8,898 bases of DNA from DASVDK01 sp036381125 [NCBI: Thermodesulfobacteriota bacterium] (GCA_036381125.1 DASVDK010000019.1:1-8898), one strand, 5' to 3'. Counted from the first letter of the stretch, positions 1 to 6,648 are shown. Made by a program: numbers and translations. The notes: generated by a model not told the origin, from the letters alone.

Positions 1-1
1 G

Positions 2-475
2 GAGCGCGCGGTCGACCTGGCCGTGCGGCGGCTCGGCCGGCGCGCGCGGCCGGCGTCGACGGCGGCCACGCCCCTGCCCGGGGCCGGGGCGGCGCCGGAG
101 GCCTCGTCGGCGTTCGAGGCGCGCGTGGCGGCCCGCTACGGCGCGCTCTGGCCCGAGGTGGCCGCCCATGCCGCGGCGCGGCCGGAGCTCGGCCGCCCGC
201 TCGCGGACGGGACGCCGGTGACCGGCGCCGAGGTCGTCCACGCGGTGCGCGAGGAGATGGCGGTGACGCTCACCGACGTGGCGCTCAGGCGGACCGGACT
301 TGCCGCCTCGGGGTGGCCCGGCGACGCGGTCGTCGCGGCGGCGGGCCGCCTGGCGGCCCGCGAGGCCGGGTGGGACGCTACGCGGACCGCTCGTGAGGTC
401 GACGCGCTCCGCCGGGTGCTGGCGGGGTGGCGCGAGCCGCGGCGGCCGGCTTGGTCGAGCGCGCCTCGGCGATGA
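2..475 (+). CDS. glpD: Aerobic glycerol-3-phosphate dehydrogenase, C-terminal part (5' end outside window)
   Basis: This is the last 157 codons of a gene that begins before the window; the frame is already open at base 2 and ends at TGA 473-475. The protein family oxidises glycerol 3-phosphate to dihydroxyacetone phosphate with FAD and passes electrons to the membrane quinone pool. What is visible is the C-terminal all-helical domain of the FAD-dependent DAO superfamily: an opening stretch resembling the family's 'VxRRLGR...PLPG' linker, then ARYGALWPEV, the signature-like AEVVHAVREEMAVTLTDV with the following RRTGL, and the closing EAGWDATRTAREVDALRRVL helix. The FAD-binding Rossmann part is not in the window, so activity cannot be judged. 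The final 15-18 residues are an arginine/proline-rich tail. The 3' end overlaps the convergent methyltransferase gene by about 98 bp. Identification rests on the pattern of the C-terminal domain, which I consider strong. Confidence 0.85.
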   Translation, partial: ERAVDLAVRRLGRRARPASTAATPLPGAGAAPEASSAFEARVAARYGALWPEVAAHAAARPELGRPLADGTPVTGAEVVHAVREEMAVTLTDVALRRTGLAASGWPGDAVVAAAGRLAAREAGWDATRTAREVDALRRVLAGWREPRRPAWSSAPRR

Positions 476-1247
476 GCATGTAGCCCTGGGCGAAGGGGAG
501 CGCGCGGTCGAGCCGCGCGGCCGACCAGAAGAGGGGGTAGACGAGCGAGTAGAGCCGGAAGAGGCGGGCATGGCGGTCGAGGTCTGCCCCCGTGACCACG
601 ACCCCCTTGCTCGACGTGCGGCCCCGCGTGACGAGGTCGACGCCGGCCCGCACGAGCGTGTCGACCGCCTCGCAGCAGACGCGCGAGTAGGTGTGGCGGC
701 GACGCACCGCGAAGCGCCCGTCGAGGAGGCGGGCGAGGCCGTCGGCCGTGTAGCCCGGCCGGACATGGCCGTGCCTCTCGTCGGTCTGGCCGATGGCGAG
801 CCTGAGCCGGCGCAGCGCCGTCTCGCGCGCGTGCGGCACGTTGACGACGAGTCGGCCGCCGGGACGCGTCACGCGCCAGAGCTCCTCGACGAGCGTCCGG
901 TCGTCCTCGACGTGCTCGAGAAGGTCGACGACCACGACGACGTCGAACCGGTCGTCGGGGAACGGCAGGCGCGGCCCGTCGAGCTGGTAGACCCCGTCGC
1001 CGACCAGCTCGCGGATCGCGGCGACCGCGGCCGGGTCGAGATCGGCGCTCGCCCAGCGCCCGCCTCGCCGCCTGAGGAGGAGGCTCACGACGCCGTTGTC
1101 CGAGCCGAGGTCGAGGCAGTCGAGGCCCGCCGTGTCGCCGAGAAGCGCCGTGATCTCCCGGAGCTTCTGCTGCTTGAGCACCGATCGCGCGAAGAGGCGC
1201 AGCATCAACGCCTCGCGGCCGGCGTCCGCTCCGCCCGGCCCGCTCAT
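378..1247 (-). CDS. Class I SAM-dependent methyltransferase (third gene of MT-GT-MT operon)
   Basis: A 289-residue class I (Rossmann-fold) methyltransferase of the Methyltransf_11 kind. Motif I is LDLGSDNG (residues about 45-52), a variant of DxGxGxG with Ser-Asp replacing the central glycines. Post-I acidic ASADLD (66-71) should bind the SAM ribose, FDVVVVVDLLEHVED (101-115) is the motif II/III strand, and RPGGRLVVNVPH (128-139) is the usual strand-turn. The C-terminal third (about 180-265) is less typical, with cysteines CC at 191-192 and hydrophobic LYSLVYPLFW at 232-241, perhaps a membrane- or lipid-facing surface. No signal peptide is seen. The ATG at 1247 overlaps the upstream glycosyltransferase stop as ATGA, pointing to translational coupling. 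Residues 258-289 lie over the 3' end of glpD; the last 24 are low-complexity and probably unconstrained. The acceptor is unknown; the glycosyltransferase beside it suggests a sugar or glycolipid substrate (inference). Confidence 0.85.
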   Translation of the reverse strand: MSGPGGADAGREALMLRLFARSVLKQQKLREITALLGDTAGLDCLDLGSDNGVVSLLLRRRGGRWASADLDPAAVAAIRELVGDGVYQLDGPRLPFPDDRFDVVVVVDLLEHVEDDRTLVEELWRVTRPGGRLVVNVPHARETALRRLRLAIGQTDERHGHVRPGYTADGLARLLDGRFAVRRRHTYSRVCCEAVDTLVRAGVDLVTRGRTSSKGVVVTGADLDRHARLFRLYSLVYPLFWSAARLDRALPFAQGYMLIAEARSTKPAAAARATPPAPGGARRPHERSA

Positions 1248-2434
1248 GCGGCCGCCTCGCGCGCCGGCCCTCCCGCGAGCCCGTCGTAGAGCGCGGTGAC
1301 CTGCTGCACGAAGACCGGGCGGCCGTGCCGCCGCTCGACCAGCGCGCGGCCGGCGGCGCCGAGGCGCGCGCGGAGCGCCGGGTCGGCGGCAAGCTCGAGG
1401 AGCGCCGCGGCCAGCGCGGCCGGCTCCGGCCTCACGAGCCGCGCGGCCTCGCGCGTCAGGACCTGCGTGTGCGTCGGCAGGTCGGTCGCCACGACCGGCC
1501 GGCCGGCGTGCAGGTAGGAGTAGAGCTTCATGGGGGTGTTGGTGCCGCCGACCCGCGGCGAGACGAGGACGTCGGCCGCGTCGAGGTGCTCGCGGAGGCG
1601 GGCGACCGGCCGCGGCCCGACGACCCGTGCCCGGGCCGCGAGCCCGGCCGCCTCGACCCGCCGGCGGTAGCGCGCCACGTCGGCCGCCTCGCCCCCCACG
1701 ACCGCGAGGCGGAGCGACCGGTCGCGCGCCGCCGCCGCGGCGAAGCCGTCGACGAGGAGGTCGATGCCCTGATACGGCTCGAGGTTGCCCACGTAGAGGA
1801 CCAGCGTCTCGCCGGCGCCGGCGCCGAGGTCGGCCCGCAGGGCGGCCCGCGCCTCGGGCGGCGGCGGCGGGGCGTCCGGCAGGAGCGAGACGTCGCGGAG
1901 CAGGACGACCCGCCTGGCGCCGCCCGCCGCGGCCCGGCGGGCGAGGTCGTCGCAGACGGCCGCCACCGCGGCGCTGCGGCGCACGGCCGCCCGTTCGGCG
2001 GCCCGCAGGAGCGGCGCCACCGGGCGGAGCCAGGGCGCCCGCGCCAGCACCTGGTCCGGCAGCGACGAGTCCATGTCGTAGACGTACGGGACGCCGAGCC
2101 GCGGCGCCAGCGCCATCGCCAGGAAGACCGACTCCTCCACGGCGTGGATCGCGTCGAAGCGCCGGCGCGCGAGGAGGCGGACGAGGCTCGCGCCGAAGAC
2201 GGCGTCGCAGACGAGCTTGCGGAGCGAGAGCCCCGGACCGACCGCCCGGACGAAGGGGACCGGGGGGATGCGGTGGACCGTCACGTCGCCGTAGGTCGGC
2301 GTGTCGCCCAGGTGGAACGCCAGCACCTCCACCCGGTGCCCCGCGGCGGCCAGCGTCCGGATCAGGAGGTCCACGGCGATCGGTGTGCCGCGCTCGACGT
2401 AGAACGGCTGCGGCGCGAGGACCAGGATCCTCAC
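1244..2434 (-). CDS. GT-B fold glycosyltransferase, family 4-like
   Basis: A 396-residue glycosyltransferase with both GT-B Rossmann domains. The N-terminal domain opens directly with RILVLAPQPFYVERGTP (2-18), containing the acceptor-side glycine loop, and has the DAIHAVEES strand (94-102). The C-terminal nucleotide-sugar domain has LYVGNLEPYQGIDLL (213-227), LRLAVVGG (241-248), ADVLVSPRVGGTNTPMKLYS (287-306) and GRPVVATDLPTHTQVL (311-326). The two glutamates of the usual GT4 EX7E motif appear to be T298 and S306 here; related proteins with a 'KxYSYL...GKPVxATxLxTHTQVL' pattern are familiar to me, so this may be a subfamily trait. The frame is open further upstream to a TTG at 2629, but that extension is arginine/serine-rich and lies wholly over the preceding methyltransferase. 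I chose GTG 2434, 7 bp after that gene's stop, with GGAGCGGAGG upstream. Donor and acceptor cannot be read from sequence; a surface polysaccharide or glycolipid role is inferred. Confidence 0.88.
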   Translation of the reverse strand: MRILVLAPQPFYVERGTPIAVDLLIRTLAAAGHRVEVLAFHLGDTPTYGDVTVHRIPPVPFVRAVGPGLSLRKLVCDAVFGASLVRLLARRRFDAIHAVEESVFLAMALAPRLGVPYVYDMDSSLPDQVLARAPWLRPVAPLLRAAERAAVRRSAAVAAVCDDLARRAAAGGARRVVLLRDVSLLPDAPPPPPEARAALRADLGAGAGETLVLYVGNLEPYQGIDLLVDGFAAAAARDRSLRLAVVGGEAADVARYRRRVEAAGLAARARVVGPRPVARLREHLDAADVLVSPRVGGTNTPMKLYSYLHAGRPVVATDLPTHTQVLTREAARLVRPEPAALAAALLELAADPALRARLGAAGRALVERRHGRPVFVQQVTALYDGLAGGPAREAAA

Positions 2435-2441
2435 GGCCGCG

Positions 2442-3200
2442 TCACGGCCTCCGCTCCACGCGCTCCATGCGGACGATGACGGGCGAGCCGTATCGGGCGG
2501 TGAGGCCGACGCCGCGGCAGAGCGCCTCGGCGGCCGCCGACAGCGCGGGCGCGCGGAGCGTCCGGTGGAGGACCATCGGCAGCGTGAACTGGGGCGCCCG
2601 TCCGGTCCGGCGGAAGCCCGACGCGGCAAAGGCGCGCTCGACCTCCGCCTCGCGGAAGAGGGTGTAGGGCCGCGTGTTCCCCTCGAGCCGCTTCTTCACC
2701 CCGAAGAGCCGCGGCGTGAGGACGTTGAGGCTGGCCGTCGTGGGGAAGTCGACCAGCACCGCGCGGTCGGCCACCCGGCACAGCTCCGCCACGAGCGTCT
2801 CCCAGCGCGTCACGTGCGGCAGGAGCCGGTACGAGACGACCAGGTCGAACGCCCGGTCGGCGTATGGGAGCGCGAGGAGGTCCCCCCACTCGAAGCGCCA
2901 GCGCGCGCCGCCGAGCTCCGCCGCGAGCCGCGTGCCGCAGACCGGGTCGCTTCCGAAGACGGTCACGTCGTAGCCCCGGTCGAGGAGGGGACGCGCGAGC
3001 TGGCCGTGCCCGCCCCCCACGTCGAGCACCCGGCGCCCCGGGACCCCGGTGAGGAGTCGCGCCGTCGCCCGCTCCTGCTCGGCCAGGAGCCAGCGGCCGA
3101 CCGGCCCCGCGAAGCGGCCGGCGTAGCCCTCGGACGACGTCTCGATGTCGGCGGTCTCCCTGGAGGGCGCAGGCGGTGGCGGCGTCGGTACGGCCAGCAC
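2442..3200 (-). CDS. Class I SAM-dependent methyltransferase (first gene of MT-GT-MT operon)
   Basis: A 252-residue class I methyltransferase with a textbook motif I, RVLDVGGGHGQLARPL (57-72). It also has FGSDP (82-86) as the ribose-binding loop, FEWGDLLALPY (103-113) and FDLVVSYRLLPHV (118-130). The segment DFPTTASLNVLTPRLFG (151-167) followed by a basic KKRLEGNTRPY (169-179) replaces the usual PGG turn. The N-terminal helix region TSSEGYAGRFAGPVGRWLLAEQE (about 21-43) is typical of methyltransferases acting in sugar or lipid biosynthesis. The preceding 15 or so residues are Pro/Ala-rich. The start is GTG 3200 with only a weak purine run (GGGGGG) in front of it; no ATG is available upstream in frame, so the N-terminus is moderately uncertain. 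It is the first gene of the leftward operon, and its stop lies 7 bp before the glycosyltransferase GTG. The substrate is not identifiable. Confidence 0.85.
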   Translation of the reverse strand: MLAVPTPPPPAPSRETADIETSSEGYAGRFAGPVGRWLLAEQERATARLLTGVPGRRVLDVGGGHGQLARPLLDRGYDVTVFGSDPVCGTRLAAELGGARWRFEWGDLLALPYADRAFDLVVSYRLLPHVTRWETLVAELCRVADRAVLVDFPTTASLNVLTPRLFGVKKRLEGNTRPYTLFREAEVERAFAASGFRRTGRAPQFTLPMVLHRTLRAPALSAAAEALCRGVGLTARYGSPVIVRMERVERRP

Positions 3201-3250
3201 GCCCCCCGAGCAAGCAGGGAGCGTGCCGCAACGCGCACGCTCCTGAACGC

Positions 3251-3422
3251 GGTCAGGTCTCTACCAGCGTACCAGCGGGGTCAGGTCTCAACGTTTTCCT
3301 GCCCGACCGCGTTCGGTCCTCGAGGTTTTCCGGACATTTGCCCGCGTGGTCAGGGTCAAACCCCAATGCTTTTCCGTGCTTTCGCGGGCTGGGAGGCGTG
3401 GAAAATGGAAAGGTCTGACCCC
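3251..3422. repeat. REP/MITE-like cluster of GGTCAGG-type repeats with terminal inverted repeats
   Basis: The gap between the methyltransferase operon and the transglutaminase-like gene is visibly richer in A/T, with T4 and A4 runs, than the surrounding genes and has no convincing ORF. It holds related words: GGTCAGGTCTC at 3251-3261, GGGGTCAGGTCTC at 3277-3289 continuing to TTTTCC at 3294-3299, a degenerate GGTCAGGGTCAAACCCC at 3348-3364 also ending in TTTTCC (3370-3375), and the inverted copy AAAGGTCTGACCCC at 3409-3422 preceded by GGAAAATGG. The outer arms 3277-3299 and 3400-3422 match as inverted repeats at 17 of 23 positions, with 100 bp between them. A small hairpin GACCG-CGTT-CGGTC sits inside (3305-3318). 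Words of the form GGGGTCAGACC...TTTTCC are familiar from repeats flanking REP-associated tyrosine (Y1, RAYT) transposase genes in high-GC bacteria. No transposase is present, so this looks like a non-autonomous or decayed copy. The association with RAYTs is inference. Confidence 0.6.
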
Positions 3423-3433
3423 CGTCCGGGTGT

Positions 3434-4153
3434 CTAGTTGCCGGAGGCGGTGGGGAGGGTGAGGCCGTCGGCGCGGACGAGGGTGCGCATGCCGGCGCCA
3501 CGATTGGCCACCATGGTGGCGATGCGCCAGCCGTTCAGCCCGTCGCGCGTGACGGTCGGGCCGGTGTAGACCCAGGTGTTGCTCCGGGTCCAGTTCGGGA
3601 AGATCGACGCGGCCAGCTCCTCGTGGGTGGTCGCCTGCGCGCGGATGTAGCCGAGGTTCGAGATGTGGTTCCAGCGGCCGTTCTCGAGGAAGGCGACGAC
3701 CGTGTGCCCGTCGTTGCCGCCGGCGTCGCGCTCCTGGCGCCAGGCGCTGAAGAGTACAGTCGTGTAACCGGCGCGGTCGAGCAGCGCCTTCGCGAGCGCC
3801 GCGTAGTCCTCGCAGTCACCCTTCCTGACGGCCCAGAACTCGTCGGGCGTCGCGAAGTACTCGTCCACGCCCCAGACGCGCCGGTCGAAGCTGTAGGTGA
3901 CGGTGTGGTCGAGGAGGTACCAGACCTTCTCCGGCGTGTCGTAGATCCGGGCCAGCTCGTCGAGGCTCATGGCGGCGGCCTCGGCGGCGGTGATCCTCAG
4001 GTAGGTGTCGTCGGCGGCCCGCAGGGCGACCGTGGCGGGGTCCGGCTCGGGCGCCTCCTCACGGGAGGTGGCCATCTGCGGGGCCAGCACGAGGGCGGCA
4101 GCCGCCGCAAGCCCGATCCACGCCGCACGCGTCACCTTGCCACGAATCGACAC
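3434..4153 (-). CDS. Exported transglutaminase-like (cysteine peptidase fold) protein
   Basis: A 239-residue protein with an N-terminal signal sequence: basic MSIRGKVTR, a hydrophobic Ala/Leu core at about 11-25 and a possible signal peptidase cut near MATS (27-30). The mature part carries a transglutaminase-like core: VWGVDEYFATPDEFW (93-107), then the nucleophile box RKGDCEDYAALAKALL (110-125) with C114, and NDGHTVVAF (147-155) with H150. The third residue, normally Asp a few positions after the following Trp, falls in GRWNHISNLGY (159-169), where Ser165 or Asn166 is found instead. Such bacterial proteins are usually periplasmic and are thought to cleave or cross-link peptides; the substrate is unknown. 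The start is GTG 4153, preceded by AGGGAGGGGG at good spacing. It is flanked by non-coding DNA on both sides and is probably monocistronic. Family assignment is good; enzymatic activity is uncertain because of the third position. Confidence 0.82.
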   Translation of the reverse strand: MSIRGKVTRAAWIGLAAAAALVLAPQMATSREEAPEPDPATVALRAADDTYLRITAAEAAAMSLDELARIYDTPEKVWYLLDHTVTYSFDRRVWGVDEYFATPDEFWAVRKGDCEDYAALAKALLDRAGYTTVLFSAWRQERDAGGNDGHTVVAFLENGRWNHISNLGYIRAQATTHEELAASIFPNWTRSNTWVYTGPTVTRDGLNGWRIATMVANRGAGMRTLVRADGLTLPTASGN

Positions 4154-4439
4154 GACCCCCTCCCTGGTGACCGACCGACTGGTGCCCTTCGGGAGGAGGC
4201 CGATTACATGGACCGTGCCGGCGATACCGCCGGGCAGGCGAGGGCAAGGTCTGCCTAGAAACCCGAGCCGAATCGCGAGCTTGCAGCGCAGGGCGCCGAG
4301 AGGGATCGGGCCCGTGCGCCCGGACGATCGCGTTCTCCGTCACCCGGTGACAACTTTGTGCGGACTGGGGCCCCGAGGCCCGAGTCTTCGGCCCCCGATC
4401 ATGGGCCGTCCGGGGGCTGCGGTCGTAGGCGGGACCGGG
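4154..4439. other. Non-coding spacer upstream of the transglutaminase-like gene and downstream of the CoxE-type gene
   Basis: 286 bp without a credible gene; the frames crossing it are Arg/Pro/Gly-rich shadows. It must contain the leftward promoter of the transglutaminase-like gene, but I see no clear -35/-10 pair. Near the CoxE-type gene end, GGGGCC (4367-4372) and GGCCCC (4390-4395) could form a GC-rich hairpin just after that gene's stop. No T-run follows it, so calling it a terminator is weak. A short perfect dyad at 4339-4351 is listed separately. Confidence 0.5.
4339..4351. promoter_or_regulatory. Perfect 6-bp dyad GTCACC-C-GGTGAC (possible operator)
   Basis: GTCACC (4339-4344), a single C, and GGTGAC (4346-4351) form a perfect inverted repeat in the non-coding spacer about 186 bp before the transglutaminase-like start. 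It is too short and too tightly centred to be a stable RNA hairpin, so a dimeric regulator site is the more natural reading. No regulator gene is next to it, and a 13-bp dyad can arise by chance in GC-rich DNA. Confidence 0.2.
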
Positions 4440-5690
4440 TCAGAGGTTCTGACAGAGGGGGACCAGCTCTCGCGAGAGCTGGGCGAGCGACTGGAGGTTG
4501 CGGGCCGGCAGGAAGGCGTGGAGGAACGGCAGCCCGTCCTTGAGGGCGCGGCAGTAGGACTCGTACGCCGGGTTCCCCTGGAGGGGGTTCAGCCAGATGA
4601 CCGCCGCGGACCGCTGCTGGATGCGCCGCATCTCGCGCTGCAGCACGGCCGGCTCGGTCTTGTCCCACCCGTCCGAGAGGAGGAGCACGACGGTCCGGGG
4701 GGAGAGGACCGTCGGCGCGTAGCGGTCGTTGAAGGTCTGGAGGCAGCGGCCGATGTTGGTGCCGCCCGACCAGTCGGCCACGGTGCGCGACAGCTCCGCG
4801 AGCGCCTCGTCCACGGTGCGGCGCCTGAGCTGCGGCGTGATGCGCGTCAGGCGCGTCGAGAAGACGAACGTCTCGACCCCCTTGATGATGGCCTGGAGCC
4901 CGTAGACGAACTCGATGAGGAAGCGGCTGTAGCGGTCCATCGAGCCCGACACGTCGCAGATGAGGACGAGCTCGTTCTTGCGCACCCGCCGCGCGCGGTA
5001 GGCGAGCGACGCCGGCTCGCCCCCGTGCTGCAACGTCCGGCGCATCGTGCGGCGCAGGTCGACGTAGCGGCCGTGCGGCTTCGGGCGCCGGCGGCGCGAC
5101 AGGCGCGTCGCGAGCCGCTCGGCGAGCCGCTGGAGCAGCCGGCGCACCTCGAGCATCTCGGTCTCGTCGATCTTGAGGAAGTCCTTCTGCGCGAGCGCCT
5201 CGTCGGGCGAGAAGCCCGGGATCCCGGCGTCGTCCTGCTCGGCCTCCTTCGGGCCGGCCTGCGCCGAGGCGACGCGCGGCGTGCCGGCGGCCGGCGCGCC
5301 GAGGACGTCGGGCTCCACGTCGGGCGCCCCCTCGGGCCGGTCGCTCTCCTCGACCGGCAGCCTGACCGTGGACCAGTAGAGATCGAAGACCGGGTCGAAG
5401 CGGTCGAGGTCCTCCTTGCGCGAGATCAGCGTGGCGCGAGCGGCGTGGTAGAAGTCGGCGCGGGACATGGGCGAGACGTGCTCGACCGCACGCGCGAGGT
5501 CGTGGACGCGCGGGGGCTCCACCACGCAGCCGGCGGTCTCGAGGGCGCGGGCGAAGCCGACGAGGGCCTCGCCGAAGGTGGCCGCCTTGAAGGCGGCCCC
5601 CGGCTCGGGCAGCGGCCCGAGCGCGCCGTCGGCAAGGGGGGCGTCGGGGCGCCGGCGGGTCGCGGTGAGCGAGCGGGTCGACTCCGACAT
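4440..5690 (-). CDS. CoxE-type von Willebrand factor A domain protein
   Basis: A 416-residue cytosolic VWA protein of the CoxE-like class. The N-terminal region (about 30-110) includes LVGFARALETAGCVVEPPRVHDLARAVE and SRADFYHAARATLISRKEDLDRFDPVFDLYW, which are characteristic of that class. A disordered acidic linker spans about 112-157, then a strongly basic stretch (about 195-237). The VWA domain fills 241-416 with a complete MIDAS metal site: DVSGSMD (246-252), the Thr of SGGTNIG (308-314) and LLSDGWDK (337-344). The ATG at 5690 lies 8 bp after the MoxR stop. CoxE partners the AAA+ protein CoxD in maturing the active site of Mo/Cu carbon monoxide dehydrogenase (established for the cox cluster), and other members pair with MoxR proteins elsewhere. 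No such enzyme is in this window, so the client is unknown. The frame stays open far upstream over the ATPase gene; that is a GC artefact, and the internal ATG at 5690 is the start. Confidence 0.9.
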   Translation of the reverse strand: MSESTRSLTATRRRPDAPLADGALGPLPEPGAAFKAATFGEALVGFARALETAGCVVEPPRVHDLARAVEHVSPMSRADFYHAARATLISRKEDLDRFDPVFDLYWSTVRLPVEESDRPEGAPDVEPDVLGAPAAGTPRVASAQAGPKEAEQDDAGIPGFSPDEALAQKDFLKIDETEMLEVRRLLQRLAERLATRLSRRRRPKPHGRYVDLRRTMRRTLQHGGEPASLAYRARRVRKNELVLICDVSGSMDRYSRFLIEFVYGLQAIIKGVETFVFSTRLTRITPQLRRRTVDEALAELSRTVADWSGGTNIGRCLQTFNDRYAPTVLSPRTVVLLLSDGWDKTEPAVLQREMRRIQQRSAAVIWLNPLQGNPAYESYCRALKDGLPFLHAFLPARNLQSLAQLSRELVPLCQNL

Positions 5691-5698
5691 GCGGCCGC

Positions 5699-6604
5699 TT
5701 ACGACCCCGCCTGGGCGGCCCGCCGCGCGGCGTCGAAGAGGCCGCGCATGGAGGCGTCCTGGATCCGCTCGACGTCCTCGCGGTACTTGAAGATGACCCC
5801 CAGGGTGTCGGTCACCGTGCTCTCGTCGAGCGACCGCCGGCCGAGCGCGAGGAGCGCCGAGGCCCAGTCGAGGCTCTCGGCGATGCCCGGCTTCTTGAAG
5901 AAGTCCTTCGTGCGCGCCTGCTCCATGAAGCCGCAGATCTGGCGGCCGAGGCTCTCGGGCAGCCCGGGGACCTTGGTCTTGAGGATCGCGAGTTCCTTCT
6001 CGAAGGTCGGGTAGGCGATCCAGTGGTAGAGGCAGCGCCGCTTGAGCGCGTCGTTCAGCTCGCGCGTCCGGTTGGAGGTGAGCACCACCACCGGCCGCCG
6101 CGCCGCGCGGATCGTCCCCAGCTCGGGGATGGTGATCTGGAAGTCGGACAGGACCTCGAGGAGGAACGCCTCGAACTCCTGATCGCAGCGGTCGACCTCG
6201 TCGATGAGGAGCACCGTCGGCCGGCCGTGGTTGTCGATCGCCCTGAGGAGCGGCCGCTCGATGAGGAACTCGCGGGTGAAGATCTGCTTGACCGGCGCGT
6301 GCTCGCGCCCGTGACCGTCGGCCGCCTCGAGGCGCATCGCGAGGAGCTGCTTGGGGTAGTTCCACTCGTAGAGGGCACTGTTGGCGTCCAGCCCCTCGTA
6401 GCACTGCAGGCGGATCAGGTCGGCCTCGAGCGTCTGCGCCAGCACCTTGGCGACCTCGGTCTTGCCGACCCCCGACTCCCCCTCGAGGAAGAGGGGCTTC
6501 TCGAGCTTCACCGCCAGGAAGATCGAGGTGGCGAGGGCCCGATCGGACACGTACGCGCCGGCCGCCAGCGCCTGCTGGACAGCGTCGATGGACTCGAGTG
6601 TCAT
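5699..6604 (-). CDS. MoxR-family AAA+ ATPase
   Basis: A 301-residue MoxR/CoxD-like AAA+ ATPase with every core motif: Walker A GESGVGKT (42-49), Walker B VLLIDEVD (131-138), sensor 1 VLTSN (174-178), the arginine finger in LKRRCLYHW (188-195) and sensor 2 ESLDWASALLAL (243-254). The insert with FQITIPELG (155-163) is typical of the MoxR class. The length is normal for this class. ATP-driven remodelling by MoxR proteins, together with a VWA partner, matures or inserts cofactors in metalloenzymes and other complexes; the partner is the next gene, 8 bp downstream. I chose ATG 6604 because MTLESIDAVQQAL matches the usual family opening and a GGAG sits just before it, though only 3 nt away. The frame is open to 6724, but the extra 40 residues run over the divergent promoter and are unlike the family. 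Transcription probably starts near 6642 from the extended -10 box listed below. Confidence 0.9.
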   Translation of the reverse strand: MTLESIDAVQQALAAGAYVSDRALATSIFLAVKLEKPLFLEGESGVGKTEVAKVLAQTLEADLIRLQCYEGLDANSALYEWNYPKQLLAMRLEAADGHGREHAPVKQIFTREFLIERPLLRAIDNHGRPTVLLIDEVDRCDQEFEAFLLEVLSDFQITIPELGTIRAARRPVVVLTSNRTRELNDALKRRCLYHWIAYPTFEKELAILKTKVPGLPESLGRQICGFMEQARTKDFFKKPGIAESLDWASALLALGRRSLDESTVTDTLGVIFKYREDVERIQDASMRGLFDAARRAAQAGS

Positions 6605-6648
6605 GGTCTCCACATTCCCGGCCGCGACGGCCGCCGAAATAACACCGC

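Noticed and set aside
1325-2479. Long plus-strand frames opposite the glycosyltransferase
   Set aside because: Arg/Pro/Gly/His-rich with no motifs; antisense shadow of a gene with two intact GT-B domains.
2435-2629. N-terminal extension of the glycosyltransferase to a TTG start
   Set aside because: The added 65 residues are Arg/Ser-rich, overlap the preceding methyltransferase and precede the natural GT-B opening at GTG 2434.
4367-4395. Rho-independent terminator after the CoxE-type gene
   Set aside because: The hairpin arms are only 6 bp with a 17-nt loop and there is no T-run after them on the transcribed strand.
4005-6014. A 669-codon plus-strand open frame opposite the VWA and MoxR genes
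   Set aside because: Composition is that of an antisense shadow (repeated Arg-Arg, Leu-Glu, Val-Glu runs) with no recognisable domain, and it lies against genes with intact catalytic motifs.
4440-6604. MoxR-VWA biological conflict system
   Set aside because: Such systems carry further components such as effector or sensor proteins. Here only the two chaperone genes are present, the VWA protein is of the CoxE type, and no defence genes are nearby.
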